Shown here one piece after another: positions 1 through 8,737 of a stretch of DNA of 34,239 nucleotides (position 1 is its first letter; each line of letters starts with the position of its first letter). Under the pieces are notes generated by a model. That model ran no database searches. It had not been told where the DNA came from and was given only the letters and a program-made list of their open reading frames with translations. Location: IMG/VR virus record IMGVR_UViG_3300035670_000771, positions 1 to 34,239 of that record; one strand, 5' to 3'. Position numbers and translations under genes: made by a program. The DNA is from a virus.

Positions 1-173
1 GTCGATCGTCACATGGCCGGCAGGGTCACCAGGCGCATAGATGTTGTTGTAGAAGTTGCGCACCTTGTGCTGCTGGCCGAGCATGACGCTGATGTTCTCG
101 AGCGTTGGGTTGTCCAAGATTGAGATCGCTTTGCCGATCTCGTTCAGCGAGCCCCAGCCGGTCTTGTACGCCG
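1..173. repeat. Left copy of near-identical contig-end repeat
   Basis: This 173-base segment matches 34067-34239 in the same orientation with seven mismatches, at left positions 19, 28, 147, 148, 151, 171 and 172. The interior 118 bases (29-146) are identical. Both copies encode the same part of one protein, and every difference up to position 151 is synonymous. I infer a circular genome of about 34,066 bases whose contig ends derive from slightly different variants. A true paralogous duplication is the less likely alternative. Confidence 0.9.
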
Positions 174-1551
174 CGCCAGACTGCGTCTTGCGCACGCCCA
201 TGAAATCACCCTCCGGCGACACGATCTGGTGCTCACGCGGGTTGAATGCCTGGTCGAATGTACGCAACCACAGCGCCCGCTCACCTGGGGTCTTGAGCTC
301 TGCATAGCTTTTGCCGCGCACCAGGTTGATCACCGGCTGGTACTTCGGGTCAGCCCAGATGACTGATGCGGTGTTTTCCATCGCATCATCCCAGCGTCGG
401 CCTGCTTGGTTGCGTGCGATGTCGATCACGCGCTGGCCAAGCGAGACATTCATAAACCAATCTTTTTGCGGCGACAGCACGGCAAGCACACCGGACACAG
501 CTTGATCAGGCACACCGTATTCATTGCCAAAGCGGTCGGTGATGTTGCGTGCGCCGTCGTACCACAGGCGCGATCGAGTGCGCGTTCCCTCTGGCACCTG
601 GTCGTACAGGTAGAGCAGGTTGTCCTTCACATGGCTGATGAAGTCCTCGGCCTGCTTCTCTGGCGTGCGAGCCTTTGAAACAAAATTCGGGTACTGCTTG
701 ATCAGACCCATGTTGTGAGCAAATGCGTCTGGGTCTGCCTTCGCTGAGTTGTAGTCAATGATCAGCTTGTTCTGGATCGGATCTTCGGTTGCCTTCTTTG
801 CTGTCGGCAGGCGAGTGCTGACCACGTTCGGCCCAGGCGGTGCCACGTCCATGAGCCCACCCGTCTTGCGCAGGTAGCCCTCAACCATCTCGCCAGCAGC
901 TGGTGCCAGTGCTTCACCTACTTTCTTCGCACCCTTTGCGGCAAGCGCAACACCAGGTACGGCATCCAAACTTTGAAGCACCCCGGTTCCATACTGCAGC
1001 GCGGCCTGACCATATTTGCCAGCCTCTGCCGATTCCATTGCCTCACCAGCAGAAATGCCTGCCTCCTGCCCGGCAAGCGGGATGACAAACGGCGTGACAT
1101 CAATAAGGCCGATGCCAAGCGGTGCGCCAGAACTGTCGCCACCAAACACCGTTTCAGATAGTCGGCGGGCGCGGTAGTTGTCCATGCCGAGCTGCGCCTT
1201 CAACAGCTCCTGAAAACCGCTCGACAGTTTTTGCCGCAGCGTCGGGTCTTGCGGAATGACCTGACCGCTCACGCCACGTTTCTGGTCTTCAGCAATGCGG
1301 CTCAAGATCGCCTGCGATTGAGTTTCCAATGGCATAGACCGGATCATCTGCAGCACCTCGTCCTGCGTCGGCTGCTTGCGTTTTGGCAGGCCGACACCAG
1401 CAGGCGCATCGGTGCGCGTGGCACTCGGGCCGGCTGCCAGCTGCACGCCATCCAGCGACGGCTCTTCAACCATCGGCTCGTCCACAGCCTCGGGAAACGC
1501 GGCCATCGCCAGCGTGTCCAGATACTTCTGCTCGATCGGGCTGTAGGCCAT
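1..1551 (-). CDS. Ejection/virion-associated protein, N-terminal 517 codons (gene cut by left edge)
   Basis: The reading frame is open from an ATG at 1551 to the window edge. A GGGAGAG ribosome site precedes the start, which lies 2 bases after the stop of the previous gene. The N-terminus is acidic and disordered-looking. Residues about 95-160 are hydrophobic and Gly/Ala-rich, which would suit membrane association. A compact domain follows, with segments such as FGNEYGVPDQAVSGVLAVLSP and KVRNFYNNI, and ends at HVTID on the window edge. The other window end continues the frame as THAVAAGLL, giving a 701-aa protein. VTIDTHAVA resembles the VDTH segment holding the catalytic Asp of endonuclease III/MutY-type DNA glycosylases. 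That link is inference from a short motif only. Its place after two internal-virion-like genes suggests an ejected protein. Confidence 0.85.
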   Translation of the reverse strand, partial: MAYSPIEQKYLDTLAMAAFPEAVDEPMVEEPSLDGVQLAAGPSATRTDAPAGVGLPKRKQPTQDEVLQMIRSMPLETQSQAILSRIAEDQKRGVSGQVIPQDPTLRQKLSSGFQELLKAQLGMDNYRARRLSETVFGGDSSGAPLGIGLIDVTPFVIPLAGQEAGISAGEAMESAEAGKYGQAALQYGTGVLQSLDAVPGVALAAKGAKKVGEALAPAAGEMVEGYLRKTGGLMDVAPPGPNVVSTRLPTAKKATEDPIQNKLIIDYNSAKADPDAFAHNMGLIKQYPNFVSKARTPEKQAEDFISHVKDNLLYLYDQVPEGTRTRSRLWYDGARNITDRFGNEYGVPDQAVSGVLAVLSPQKDWFMNVSLGQRVIDIARNQAGRRWDDAMENTASVIWADPKYQPVINLVRGKSYAELKTPGERALWLRTFDQAFNPREHQIVSPEGDFMGVRKTQSGAAYKTGWGSLNEIGKAISILDNPTLENISVMLGQQHKVRNFYNNIYAPGDPAGHVTID

Positions 1552-1553
1552 CG

Positions 1554-3320
1554 TTACTCTCCCGCCTGGTTCAGCAGCTGCTCAATGCGGGTCACCTCGC
1601 GCTGCTTGTTGATGTCATTGCCAGCCTTCTGTTTCAACGCAGGCAGGTTCTGCCGGGTGATCGTGCCGTTGATCCAAGGCTTCTTTGAATACACGTCGTC
1701 CAGCTGCTTGCGGGCAGCCTTCGCTCCCTCGCTGTTGCGCTGCTTGGCGATGCCCTCGTCGATCTTTTCCAAAATCATCCGCGGCGTTGGCACCTTGCCT
1801 TCGCGAATCATCTGCGCCTCGATGTCCTTGGACTGCGCCAGCAGCTCCTGGCGGCGCTTGAACTCGGCACCCTTGGGGTCGATGACGGTCACGCTGCCAG
1901 GCACCACGGGGATACCGGCACGCTTGGAGATGCCGTTGTCGAGCTCGTTCTGATCCTGCTTGTCTTCGCGGTTCAGCAGCTTCAGCGCAGCCACAGCTTG
2001 CTTGGTGCTCAAGCCCTGGCGAGTCATCGACCAGATCTGATCAGGGCTGGTGATGCGACCCTCGTAGATGCCGCGCAACAGGTTGAACTCGGCTGCCGAA
2101 TTGCCTTCACCCTTCGGCGGGTCGCGCAGGTCTTTCAGCACGCCGAGCGGCACCACGTCAGGGTTGCGCATGGCGATCGCCGCGATCTGGTTGGTCAGGT
2201 TCTTACGCTGCGCACTACCTTCCGGTGCCTGTAGCGCCTGGTCGTACAGCGGCAGAAACTGCTTGAGATCTGCCGCTTTGTTGTCAGCCTTCTGCTGCTT
2301 CTCAAGCGCCTCGCGGTTGTTGACCGCGACCATGAAGTTGGCAGTCACCTTGGCCACAGAGTCGAAGTCGGTGGCGATCATCTGCTGCAGCACCGGGCTC
2401 ATCTTGCCCACATCGCCTGCGCGGATCTTCGCCAACGTCTTCATCGGGTCGGCCAGGTAGGCGTCACCAGTGATTTCCCTGGTCACCGCGTTGATCTTCG
2501 CAGTGCGCAGCGCAGTCTCAAACTTGGTCGAGTATTCTTTCTGTAGACCAGCATCGCCCAGCAACATCGACTGCGTGTTGATGTTCTTGCGGAATACGTC
2601 AGCGAGCTCGTCGATCGAATACGCCTGACCGGTGCGAGGGTCGGTGTAGCTGCCTTGTTGCACGGTCGCCTCGAGCAGCCGCACGCTGTTGTCGAAGTCG
2701 AGATCAAACTTGGCGATGCGCTCGTTCTTTGCGCGGGTGAGCTCAGTCTGTCGCGCCTTATCAAGCACGGTCGCGCCGTGCATCTTCATGGTCGCAGTGA
2801 ACTTGAGCGCAGCTTCTGGGTCGACACTGGCCAGCGACTTCGCCAGACCATTGGTCATGGTCGAGATCTTGGTCTCCACCTGCTGCGAGTTTGCGTTGCC
2901 TGTCTCAATGTCGACCAACAGCTTGGAGAGCTCGTTGCGACCCTCGATCTCAAAATGCGATGAGAGCTCAAGGCTGCGAGCCTTGCGCACAGCGGCATTG
3001 AAAAAGCTCGGCAGGTCGCCAGAGTTCTTGCCGATGCCGCCACCCAGGCCAACAGTGACACCCTCTTTGGCGAGCTGGATGTCTTCCGGCGTCAGCGGGT
3101 TGTTGGCCACATACTCGAGGCCTTCTTTGGTGCGCAGGGTTGCGGAATAGTTGTTGATGGTCGAAGCCATCCGGTCGAGGATCTGCGCATACACGTTGCT
3201 GACATTGGCATCAGCGCGGGCAGCAGTCATGTAATCGACCTCGGTCGGCACGACCTGCTGCATCGGCACACCGCCGGCACCGCGCAGCTGTACTTGTCCT
3301 TCTGTCAGTCGCGTCGCCAT
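1554..3320 (-). CDS. Internal virion (ejection) protein, gp15-like
   Basis: This 588-aa protein is hydrophilic and mostly alpha-helical, with no signal peptide or membrane segment. AGAGGAC precedes the ATG. Stretches rich in Lys, Glu and Gln with periodic Leu/Ile (about residues 180-360 and 480-588) look like long helices. Its position directly after a 200-aa small internal-virion-like gene and before a large virion protein is that of T7 gp15-type core proteins, which leave the capsid with the DNA and help form the conduit across the cell envelope. The assignment rests on gene order, size and composition; I see no catalytic motif. Another structural role cannot be excluded. Confidence 0.7.
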   Translation of the reverse strand: MATRLTEGQVQLRGAGGVPMQQVVPTEVDYMTAARADANVSNVYAQILDRMASTINNYSATLRTKEGLEYVANNPLTPEDIQLAKEGVTVGLGGGIGKNSGDLPSFFNAAVRKARSLELSSHFEIEGRNELSKLLVDIETGNANSQQVETKISTMTNGLAKSLASVDPEAALKFTATMKMHGATVLDKARQTELTRAKNERIAKFDLDFDNSVRLLEATVQQGSYTDPRTGQAYSIDELADVFRKNINTQSMLLGDAGLQKEYSTKFETALRTAKINAVTREITGDAYLADPMKTLAKIRAGDVGKMSPVLQQMIATDFDSVAKVTANFMVAVNNREALEKQQKADNKAADLKQFLPLYDQALQAPEGSAQRKNLTNQIAAIAMRNPDVVPLGVLKDLRDPPKGEGNSAAEFNLLRGIYEGRITSPDQIWSMTRQGLSTKQAVAALKLLNREDKQDQNELDNGISKRAGIPVVPGSVTVIDPKGAEFKRRQELLAQSKDIEAQMIREGKVPTPRMILEKIDEGIAKQRNSEGAKAARKQLDDVYSKKPWINGTITRQNLPALKQKAGNDINKQREVTRIEQLLNQAGE

Positions 3321-3331
3321 TCTTGTCCTCT

Positions 3332-3934
3332 CTATTTCCCGATGATCCGCTCACCGGCAGCAACAGCACCGGATGCCAGCGTTGCGTTAGCGAGCAGCCC
3401 GCCAGACTTACGCGCTGCGCTGCCAGCCTGTTCGTACTGCGCACCCTGGCGCTCTGCGGTGAACAGGTTCAGCATGTTCTGGTACTCGGTCGACTGCACC
3501 AATGCAGTCGCGTCTTCGTAGCCCATGATGCGAGCGGTCAGCGCATTCAGGTCGGTGATGCCAACGTCGAACATGGTTGCTCTGACGTTCTCGTTCTGCA
3601 CGGCCTGCACACTGCCTTCACCCAGCACCACGCCGTTTGCAGCAGCTCGAGCGCGGATCGCAGCATTGGTCGCACGCATGTTTTTCAGCAGCGTGTTGCC
3701 AGCGATCTGATAGTTCTGCGACTCCATCTGCGACTTCTTGAGCGTGCGGCCTGCCTGGATAGCGGCATACATCTCTGCCATGTCGGCACGCACCTCGGCC
3801 ACAGCGAGGTTGTCGCGTGCTTGCAACAGATAGCCGGTCTGCTGCTGAATGCCAGCAGCGATCTGCATCTGCGATTGCGCATACGCGGTGAGAAACCCAG
3901 CGCCTGCGGTAAGTTGTCCTGGTGTAATGGCCAT
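3332..3934 (-). CDS. Small internal virion protein, gp14-like
   Basis: This 200-aa protein is Ala/Gln-rich and largely helical. It begins with a weakly hydrophobic segment (AGAGFLTAYAQSQMQIAAGI) and ends with a Gly/Ala-rich stretch (SGGLLANATLASGAVAAGERI) that could insert in a membrane. T7 gp14-type ejection proteins form the outer-membrane part of the DNA channel. Size, composition and location between the tail nozzle gene and a gp15-like gene fit this role. The start lies 2 bases after the stop of the nozzle gene and has only a weak ribosome site, suggesting translational coupling. The functional call is by context, not by a diagnostic motif. Confidence 0.7.
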   Translation of the reverse strand: MAITPGQLTAGAGFLTAYAQSQMQIAAGIQQQTGYLLQARDNLAVAEVRADMAEMYAAIQAGRTLKKSQMESQNYQIAGNTLLKNMRATNAAIRARAAANGVVLGEGSVQAVQNENVRATMFDVGITDLNALTARIMGYEDATALVQSTEYQNMLNLFTAERQGAQYEQAGSAARKSGGLLANATLASGAVAAGERIIGK

Positions 3935-3936
3935 CG

Positions 3937-5922
3937 TCAGGTTCCCGAATAAACAGCGACTCGGTAATCAAGGCCGAGCAGATTCATCTTCAGCGGCAGA
4001 CTCTGCGTCACTTCGATCGCCTGCTCGCGGCTGTAGCCGAGGATGCCGTTGACGCGCTTGATGCCGGTGAACGTCGGCACCGGGTCATCCAGCAGCGGGT
4101 TGTCCATCAGCCGGAAAGCCACTTCCTGCGCGTTGAGCAGGCAGTGCTGCGTGTCGTCCAGCACCGCGCTGATCTCGACGATGCGCTTCTTGAACGACAC
4201 ACGGCTGCCGGTCTGCAGCTTGATCTCCACCGGCATCGTCTTGGCGTACACCGTCATGGGCAGGCCGACTTCGTAGCTGGTGGTCGATGCGCGGTCAAAT
4301 GTCACCGAGCCGCCGGCGCTCACAGTCTCGTTACTCTGCGGCACGCCATCGGTGATGACGTTCAGCGCTTTGCCCACATGCGGCAGGCTGCTTGCGCTTG
4401 CTGCAGCACCGCCCGTAAATGCGCAGTCGGTATAGAGATCGTCCTTGAACTGCTCAATAAAGTACCTTGTCGTGCCATCGAACACGCGCTTGGTCACGAC
4501 ATAGATCTGCGTCACGTCGACACCGACATCGATGAAGTCACCAGCGGTGATGTACTCGCTGGGTGAGGTGATCTGCTGGCTACGCATGATCGAAAACACC
4601 GCCATCGATCCGTCGCTAGTGTTGGTCATCATCAGCAAGTCGGCTTCTTCGGTGCTCGCACCACGACGCAATGCGATGCGCTGCGGGCCTTTCAACAGAT
4701 GGCCAGACAGCAGCGAGATGCGCTGCGTGATGTAGGTCAGCTGCGTGTCGCTAAACACAAACTCGTTCAACGACTTGCCCTGACGCTGGATGTAGATGCT
4801 GCCGGATTCGACCGACTGCACTCGCGTGCCAGGCTTGATGCCGTTGCGGCTGACCTGCTTGAATGTGAACGTCAGCGGCGTGATCGGGTCGGTGCCTTGC
4901 TGCGGCACATAGAACTCACCACCGGTCGTGAACACTTGGAAGTCACGCGAGCTCACGATGTCGGTGATGACGTTCAGGTCATTGGTGTCGAGGGTCGCCT
5001 CGACTGCGTCATCGTCCAGCGATTCGCTTGGCACGAAATCGAAGAACAGATTGATCTTTGAGCCCCAGATGGTCGACGGGCGAGACTTGCTGCCGCCAAA
5101 GTACAGACGACCCTCATGGAACGTCACCGACCGCGGCCAGCCCTTGCCCGAGCTCCACACATCCTCGTAGCCAGTCTCGAGCTCCCAGCTGCCATTGGCA
5201 ACCGCTGCGGTGTTGAAAAACGGGTATTCAGTGATGGCATCGACCGAGGTCGCCGAGGTGTACCGCACGATCTTTGCTCGGCCCTGCGGGCTGGCGTTGA
5301 TGTACTGGTTGACATGGCCGCTGTTGAACACCGAGGCCGATGCGGTAATCGTGATGTTGCCGGCCACCGCAGACGGCGTGATCGTGCCGGAAGGGTTGCT
5401 TGCCGCCAGCGTGAAAGCGTACTTCGGGATGCTGTCAAACGTAATCGTGCTTGCAGTCCAGCTGGCATCGTTTGCGCCGCGCACAATCTTGACCGGCTGC
5501 AGATCTGGGTGAACGATGATCAGTGTGTCAGCAGACTGCGTCCAGCACATGTCGTCGACGATGCTGCTGCCGATCGACGTGGCCAGATAGTCGTTGCCAG
5601 ACGCATTGATGTTGGCAATGCGAGCGCCATTCTTGATGACGTGCATTCTGTTGTGCGTGAAGCACAGCATGTAAGAGTCATCGACCGAGAACTGGAACGG
5701 CACCAGGCGCACGCCGTTGCCTGCAGACTCGGTGCCGGTATGCGGCAGCTGGTGGATATGCTTCAAGCCTGGCCGGCGGCGTAGTCCACCTTGCGGCTGG
5801 ATCAGCACGTTGGTCGCCTTGGCCAGCGCGTTCGGGTAGGACTGCAGGTCAACCCGCGCACGCAGCAGCGGGTCGAGCTCCCCCGTCGAGAAGTTGGTGG
5901 CGAAGTCGACGAAGCGCGGCAT
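3937..5922 (-). CDS. Tail tubular protein B-like (tail nozzle)
   Basis: The 661-aa product starts at the ATG at 5922, which overlaps the upstream stop as TGATG. A longer frame upstream merely shadows the preceding gene. The N-terminus has the pattern typical of podovirus tail nozzle proteins: FSTGELDPLLRARVDL, then a run of small residues, then NVLIQPQGGLRRRPGL. The rest is rich in beta-strand sequence with many Thr, Ser and Gly residues. T7 gp12-type nozzles form the distal tail tube through which DNA passes. Length is somewhat below T7 gp12 (794 aa). Immediate neighbours, the adaptor upstream and a gp14-like gene downstream, agree with this call. Confidence 0.9.
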   Translation of the reverse strand: MPRFVDFATNFSTGELDPLLRARVDLQSYPNALAKATNVLIQPQGGLRRRPGLKHIHQLPHTGTESAGNGVRLVPFQFSVDDSYMLCFTHNRMHVIKNGARIANINASGNDYLATSIGSSIVDDMCWTQSADTLIIVHPDLQPVKIVRGANDASWTASTITFDSIPKYAFTLAASNPSGTITPSAVAGNITITASASVFNSGHVNQYINASPQGRAKIVRYTSATSVDAITEYPFFNTAAVANGSWELETGYEDVWSSGKGWPRSVTFHEGRLYFGGSKSRPSTIWGSKINLFFDFVPSESLDDDAVEATLDTNDLNVITDIVSSRDFQVFTTGGEFYVPQQGTDPITPLTFTFKQVSRNGIKPGTRVQSVESGSIYIQRQGKSLNEFVFSDTQLTYITQRISLLSGHLLKGPQRIALRRGASTEEADLLMMTNTSDGSMAVFSIMRSQQITSPSEYITAGDFIDVGVDVTQIYVVTKRVFDGTTRYFIEQFKDDLYTDCAFTGGAAASASSLPHVGKALNVITDGVPQSNETVSAGGSVTFDRASTTSYEVGLPMTVYAKTMPVEIKLQTGSRVSFKKRIVEISAVLDDTQHCLLNAQEVAFRLMDNPLLDDPVPTFTGIKRVNGILGYSREQAIEVTQSLPLKMNLLGLDYRVAVYSGT

Positions 5923-6536
5923 CAGTTTCTCACCGCGATCAGGGTGTAATCTTCCATCGCACGGGTCGGCTGACCCTGCGCATCGATGTTCATGGCCGTG
6001 CGGAAGTAACCACCGCGGCCATTCTCGGACGGGTCGCCAACAGCCTTGCGCTCCCAGCGCAGCGACTTGTCCTGCTGTTCGGTGATCGGCTCGGCGATGT
6101 GCCAGGCGACCATGTACTTCATCAGTTGGGTGAAATACTGCGGCCAAGCGAACTCACCAACGCTGTACTGGTAGTCGATGAAGACGGCCTCGAGATTGGT
6201 CAGCAGCTGGTCGCCTTGGATCTCCCAGTCTTTCTGCACCGCAGCGCCTGGGCTGGCGGTGTCGTACACAGCACGCGGGCCGGCCAAGCGATCACCCGGC
6301 AGCTGATAGGCGTATTTCCAGACCGATGTCGGAGCCGTCAGCAGGCGAGCGAGCTGCACCTTCTTTGTGTTGAAGCTCCACGGGTACATCACCAGCGTGG
6401 AGTCACGGATGTCTGGGTACAGACGGTCACACACCGAGCTCTCGTCGGTGCCATCGTTGAACGACGTGATGGCCTTTGCGCCGATCAGGAGCAAAGCGTC
6501 AGAGCAGATTGTGATACCGGTATCCCCAGCTGCCAT
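5922..6536 (-). CDS. Tail tubular protein A-like adaptor
   Basis: This 204-aa protein begins MAAGDTGITICSDALLLIGA, then ITSFNDGTDESSVCDRLYPD and STLVMYPWSF. That is the usual opening of head-to-tail adaptor (gp11/tail tubular A) proteins: an N-terminal helix with a small gap motif followed by a YP-x-RD-x-L segment. Such adaptors form a dodecameric ring between portal and nozzle. An AGAGG site 5 bases before the ATG supports the start. The stop overlaps the nozzle start by one base (TGATG), so the two tail-tube genes are translationally coupled. Confidence 0.88.
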   Translation of the reverse strand: MAAGDTGITICSDALLLIGAKAITSFNDGTDESSVCDRLYPDIRDSTLVMYPWSFNTKKVQLARLLTAPTSVWKYAYQLPGDRLAGPRAVYDTASPGAAVQKDWEIQGDQLLTNLEAVFIDYQYSVGEFAWPQYFTQLMKYMVAWHIAEPITEQQDKSLRWERKAVGDPSENGRGGYFRTAMNIDAQGQPTRAMEDYTLIAVRN

Positions 6537-6557
6537 GTCAACCTCTTAATGTGAGAA

Positions 6558-6587
6558 GGGGCCGATCCCTTGAAAGAGACCAGCCCC
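6558..6587 (-). promoter_or_regulatory. Stem-loop between decoration gene and tail adaptor
   Basis: GGGGCCGATC (6558-6567) pairs with GACCAGCCCC (6578-6587) over 10 positions, two of them G-U on the minus-strand transcript, around a 10-base loop. On that transcript the stem is followed by TTCTCACATT rather than a U-tract, so it is at best a weak attenuator or an RNA processing or stability element. It separates the highly expressed capsid and decoration genes from the tail genes. Confidence 0.5.
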
Positions 6588-6609
6588 TGGTACCACGTTT
6601 GACTGCCGG

Positions 6610-6888
6610 TTAGTCGCCGTCGGTAGCCGACAGAGTTGTGCCGTCAGTCACGTCGACCACGCCCGAAGCGTTGGACACGACGTAGACCAGGGTGACCACG
6701 GCGGTCGAGCCGGTCGAGGTCACGCAGTGGATCACGTCGCCAACCTCAAGGGTGTTGGCCAGTGAGTTAAAGTAGCCCGACGTGTTGACATCCGCGATGG
6801 CATCTGCGGTTTTGTAGCCATACATCGACGGTGCGTTGCCGCGCTTGGACGCGGAGTAGGCGGTAAAGCCAGCTGCATCGTATGCCAT
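6610..6888 (-). CDS. Probable capsid decoration/cement protein
   Basis: The 92-aa product lies directly after the major capsid gene and has a strong GGGAGG ribosome site. The first half is rich in Ala, Tyr and Gly. The second half alternates hydrophobic and Thr/Ser residues (EVGDVIHCVTSTGSTAVVTL), a pattern that fits a small beta-sandwich or barrel. BPP-1-like podoviruses carry a jelly-roll cement protein next to capsid, and many phages have a small decoration or head-fibre protein here. The role is inferred from position, size and strand pattern. No specific family motif was identified. Confidence 0.65.
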   Translation of the reverse strand: MAYDAAGFTAYSASKRGNAPSMYGYKTADAIADVNTSGYFNSLANTLEVGDVIHCVTSTGSTAVVTLVYVVSNASGVVDVTDGTTLSATDGD

Positions 6889-6904
6889 GATTCAGCCCTC
6901 CCTA

Positions 6905-7759
6905 TTAAGCTGCAGCCGCGGTGTCGCGGGCAGTGATCTTGACGATACCCTCGGCATCGATCGCAACCGAACCCGCCGAGAACAGAGCATTGACCAGCCA
7001 GCTCGTCTTCTCAGGGATGTAGTTGATCTCAGTCTTGGGTGCGATGCCTTCTGCGTAGCCGATGGCGTCCTTGTGGAAGGCGTACAGAGTACGATCCGAC
7101 GAACCATCGATCGGCAGGCCGCCTTCGGTGCGGTCGCCCAGGATGTGGAACTGGAAGCCCATGTACGTCGAGATCTCACCCTGCACCAGCGCCTTGACGG
7201 TGTTGAAGTCCGAGCTGGTGACCGAAGTCTGCTCGAGCATCGATGCCAAGCTGTTGGCGTGGATGATGATGTGACGGCCATCAGCCGGCACGTTCTTGGC
7301 GTTCAGGATCTTCGCGGCTTCGCGCAGCTTGGCGATGTTCATGTTGGTGTTTGCGCCACCAATCGAGTTCGCCACGGTGCCGGTGCCGGAAGCAGCAGAC
7401 AGCGCGTCGAGGATCAGCTGATCCTGGCGACGGCCAATCGCAGCGCCGACCACTTGGGCGAGCTCAGAGCGCTCGTCAAAGTTGACCTTTGCCTGCGAGA
7501 AAACATCCGAATACTCAGCAGCGTTCCAGTCGGTCAGGCTGCAGGTAACGGTTGAGAAGCCGACGTTCATCGGCGTGACATCGGTCTGGGTCACGCGAGC
7601 AGTTGCCACGCCACGACCGACCTTCGGGAATTTTACTTGGGAGCCTTCGACACCACGACGCTGACGCACAGCGCCCACCAGCATTGCCTTGCCCTGGTAA
7701 GCCTGTTTGACCTCTGCGTCGAAGAGTGTCACAAAGGCATTGCTCAGAGAGATAGCCAT
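6905..7759 (-). CDS. Major capsid protein
   Basis: This 284-aa protein follows the scaffold gene and precedes a small decoration-like gene. Segments such as LSNAFVTLFDAEVKQAYQG, QVKFPKVGRGVATAR and VGAAIGRRQDQLILDALSA fit the BPP-1-type phage capsid family, which adopts the HK97 fold. N-terminal helical region, beta-rich centre and long spine-helix-like segment are in the expected order. A CGAGG ribosome site precedes the ATG. It has its own promoter-like sequence about 145-170 bases upstream, consistent with the large amount of product a capsid needs. No cleavable prohead protease partner is visible. Confidence 0.88.
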   Translation of the reverse strand: MAISLSNAFVTLFDAEVKQAYQGKAMLVGAVRQRRGVEGSQVKFPKVGRGVATARVTQTDVTPMNVGFSTVTCSLTDWNAAEYSDVFSQAKVNFDERSELAQVVGAAIGRRQDQLILDALSAASGTGTVANSIGGANTNMNIAKLREAAKILNAKNVPADGRHIIIHANSLASMLEQTSVTSSDFNTVKALVQGEISTYMGFQFHILGDRTEGGLPIDGSSDRTLYAFHKDAIGYAEGIAPKTEINYIPEKTSWLVNALFSAGSVAIDAEGIVKITARDTAAAA

Positions 7760-7903
7760 TTGAGAACCTCGTTCGGTTGATTAGTCAGGGTTTGCGCGTC
7801 GGTGAGCCGCGTCATGCGGGCCTGTGCTTGCGACTTACGGTCGCCACTCGGCAGCATCTCGCTGCGAGTCAGGGTCGGGGAAACCCGGTGGGCCTTGTGC
7901 CGG

Positions 7904-7931
7904 ATTGTAGGCAACTGTATCCAAAATGCAA
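7904..7931 (-). promoter_or_regulatory. Sigma70-like promoter for the capsid gene
   Basis: On the minus strand, TTGCAT (7926-7931) is followed after 16 bases by TACAAT (7904-7909), a good -35/-10 pair. It lies in the only sizeable gap in the head module (7760-7966, 207 bases), just upstream of the capsid gene, leaving a leader of about 140 bases. The leader contains a small CTCG/CGAG hairpin and no convincing ORF. This would boost capsid transcription above read-through from upstream late genes. Confidence 0.6.
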
Positions 7932-7966
7932 CACAGTCGATTGCAATCTGTACAAGACCCGACCGG

Positions 7967-8737
7967 CTAGTCCTTGACGACTTGGTTGAACAGCTTCTCG
8001 ACCTTCTGCCGGTAGGCGGCGTCGGTCTTGTACTTGGGGTCGGCCACCATCTGATAGAGCTCCTCTTGGGTCGGCGCTCCTTCAATCGGTGCAGACTGGA
8101 TTGGCACCCGGCCCTCGTAGGCTTCGCGGATCTTGACCAGGGCGTTGAGCCCGCGGGCGGTGCCGCCCATGATCTTGAACTCGTCGAAGTCCTCGGCTGA
8201 CCAGACGCCCTTGTTGACCAGGCCACGCGCCCAGTCGACCATGCCGTCGACCATCGCCCGACCGTTGGGGCCGAGCTTCTTCATTTCCACGGCTGGGTCG
8301 ACAAAGTCGGCAGACATGATCTCCTTGGCCTGGGTCTGCAGCTGGCCGACCAAGTCGTCGAACTGTGCCTGCGACAGGCCGTTCTCCTTTGCCCAGCCGG
8401 ACAGGGTGTTTGCCATCGGGTTCTCGGCGTTGCCTTCACCAAAAGATGACAGGTCATACTTGCCATCTGCCGGGGCGTTGTGAGCGCCCTTGGAGATCTT
8501 GCCGCGCAGATCTCGCCAGCTCTTTGCCAGCCCCTCGAAGTCGGCGTTGCCGTCCTTCCAGAAGTTTTCCGGCAGCCACTCTGGCCGATCGGTTGGGCTG
8601 GCCGGCGCAGACGGGTCTGGCGCTTTGTGGTCGATCGCGACTTGTTGCGGATTTGGTTCTTGTTGGTTTTCGTCCGTGACTGAAACACCGTCGAGTAGGC
8701 CGGACTGACCGGGCTCGACTGCTGCGGTTTCGCTCAT
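7967..8737 (-). CDS. Scaffold (capsid assembly) protein
   Basis: The 256-aa product starts at the ATG at 8737, with AAGGAG six bases upstream; the frame extending further upstream lacks support. The first 60 residues are acidic and low-complexity, with many Pro, Glu and Gln. The middle is helical (PTDRPEWLPENFWKDGNADF then LAKSWRDL), and the C-terminus is a charged helix ending VEKLFNQVVKD. This layout is typical of podovirus capsid assembly or scaffold proteins, whose C-terminal helix-loop-helix contacts the capsid. It lies between the Bbp19-like gene (ATGA overlap) and the capsid gene, as expected. Confidence 0.87.
   Translation of the reverse strand: MSETAAVEPGQSGLLDGVSVTDENQQEPNPQQVAIDHKAPDPSAPASPTDRPEWLPENFWKDGNADFEGLAKSWRDLRGKISKGAHNAPADGKYDLSSFGEGNAENPMANTLSGWAKENGLSQAQFDDLVGQLQTQAKEIMSADFVDPAVEMKKLGPNGRAMVDGMVDWARGLVNKGVWSAEDFDEFKIMGGTARGLNALVKIREAYEGRVPIQSAPIEGAPTQEELYQMVADPKYKTDAAYRQKVEKLFNQVVKD

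Noticed and set aside
1-173. True duplication of the virion gene at both ends
   Set aside because: The two parts join in frame into one sensible protein, and the late operon becomes continuous on circularisation. A duplication would need unseen flanking sequence.
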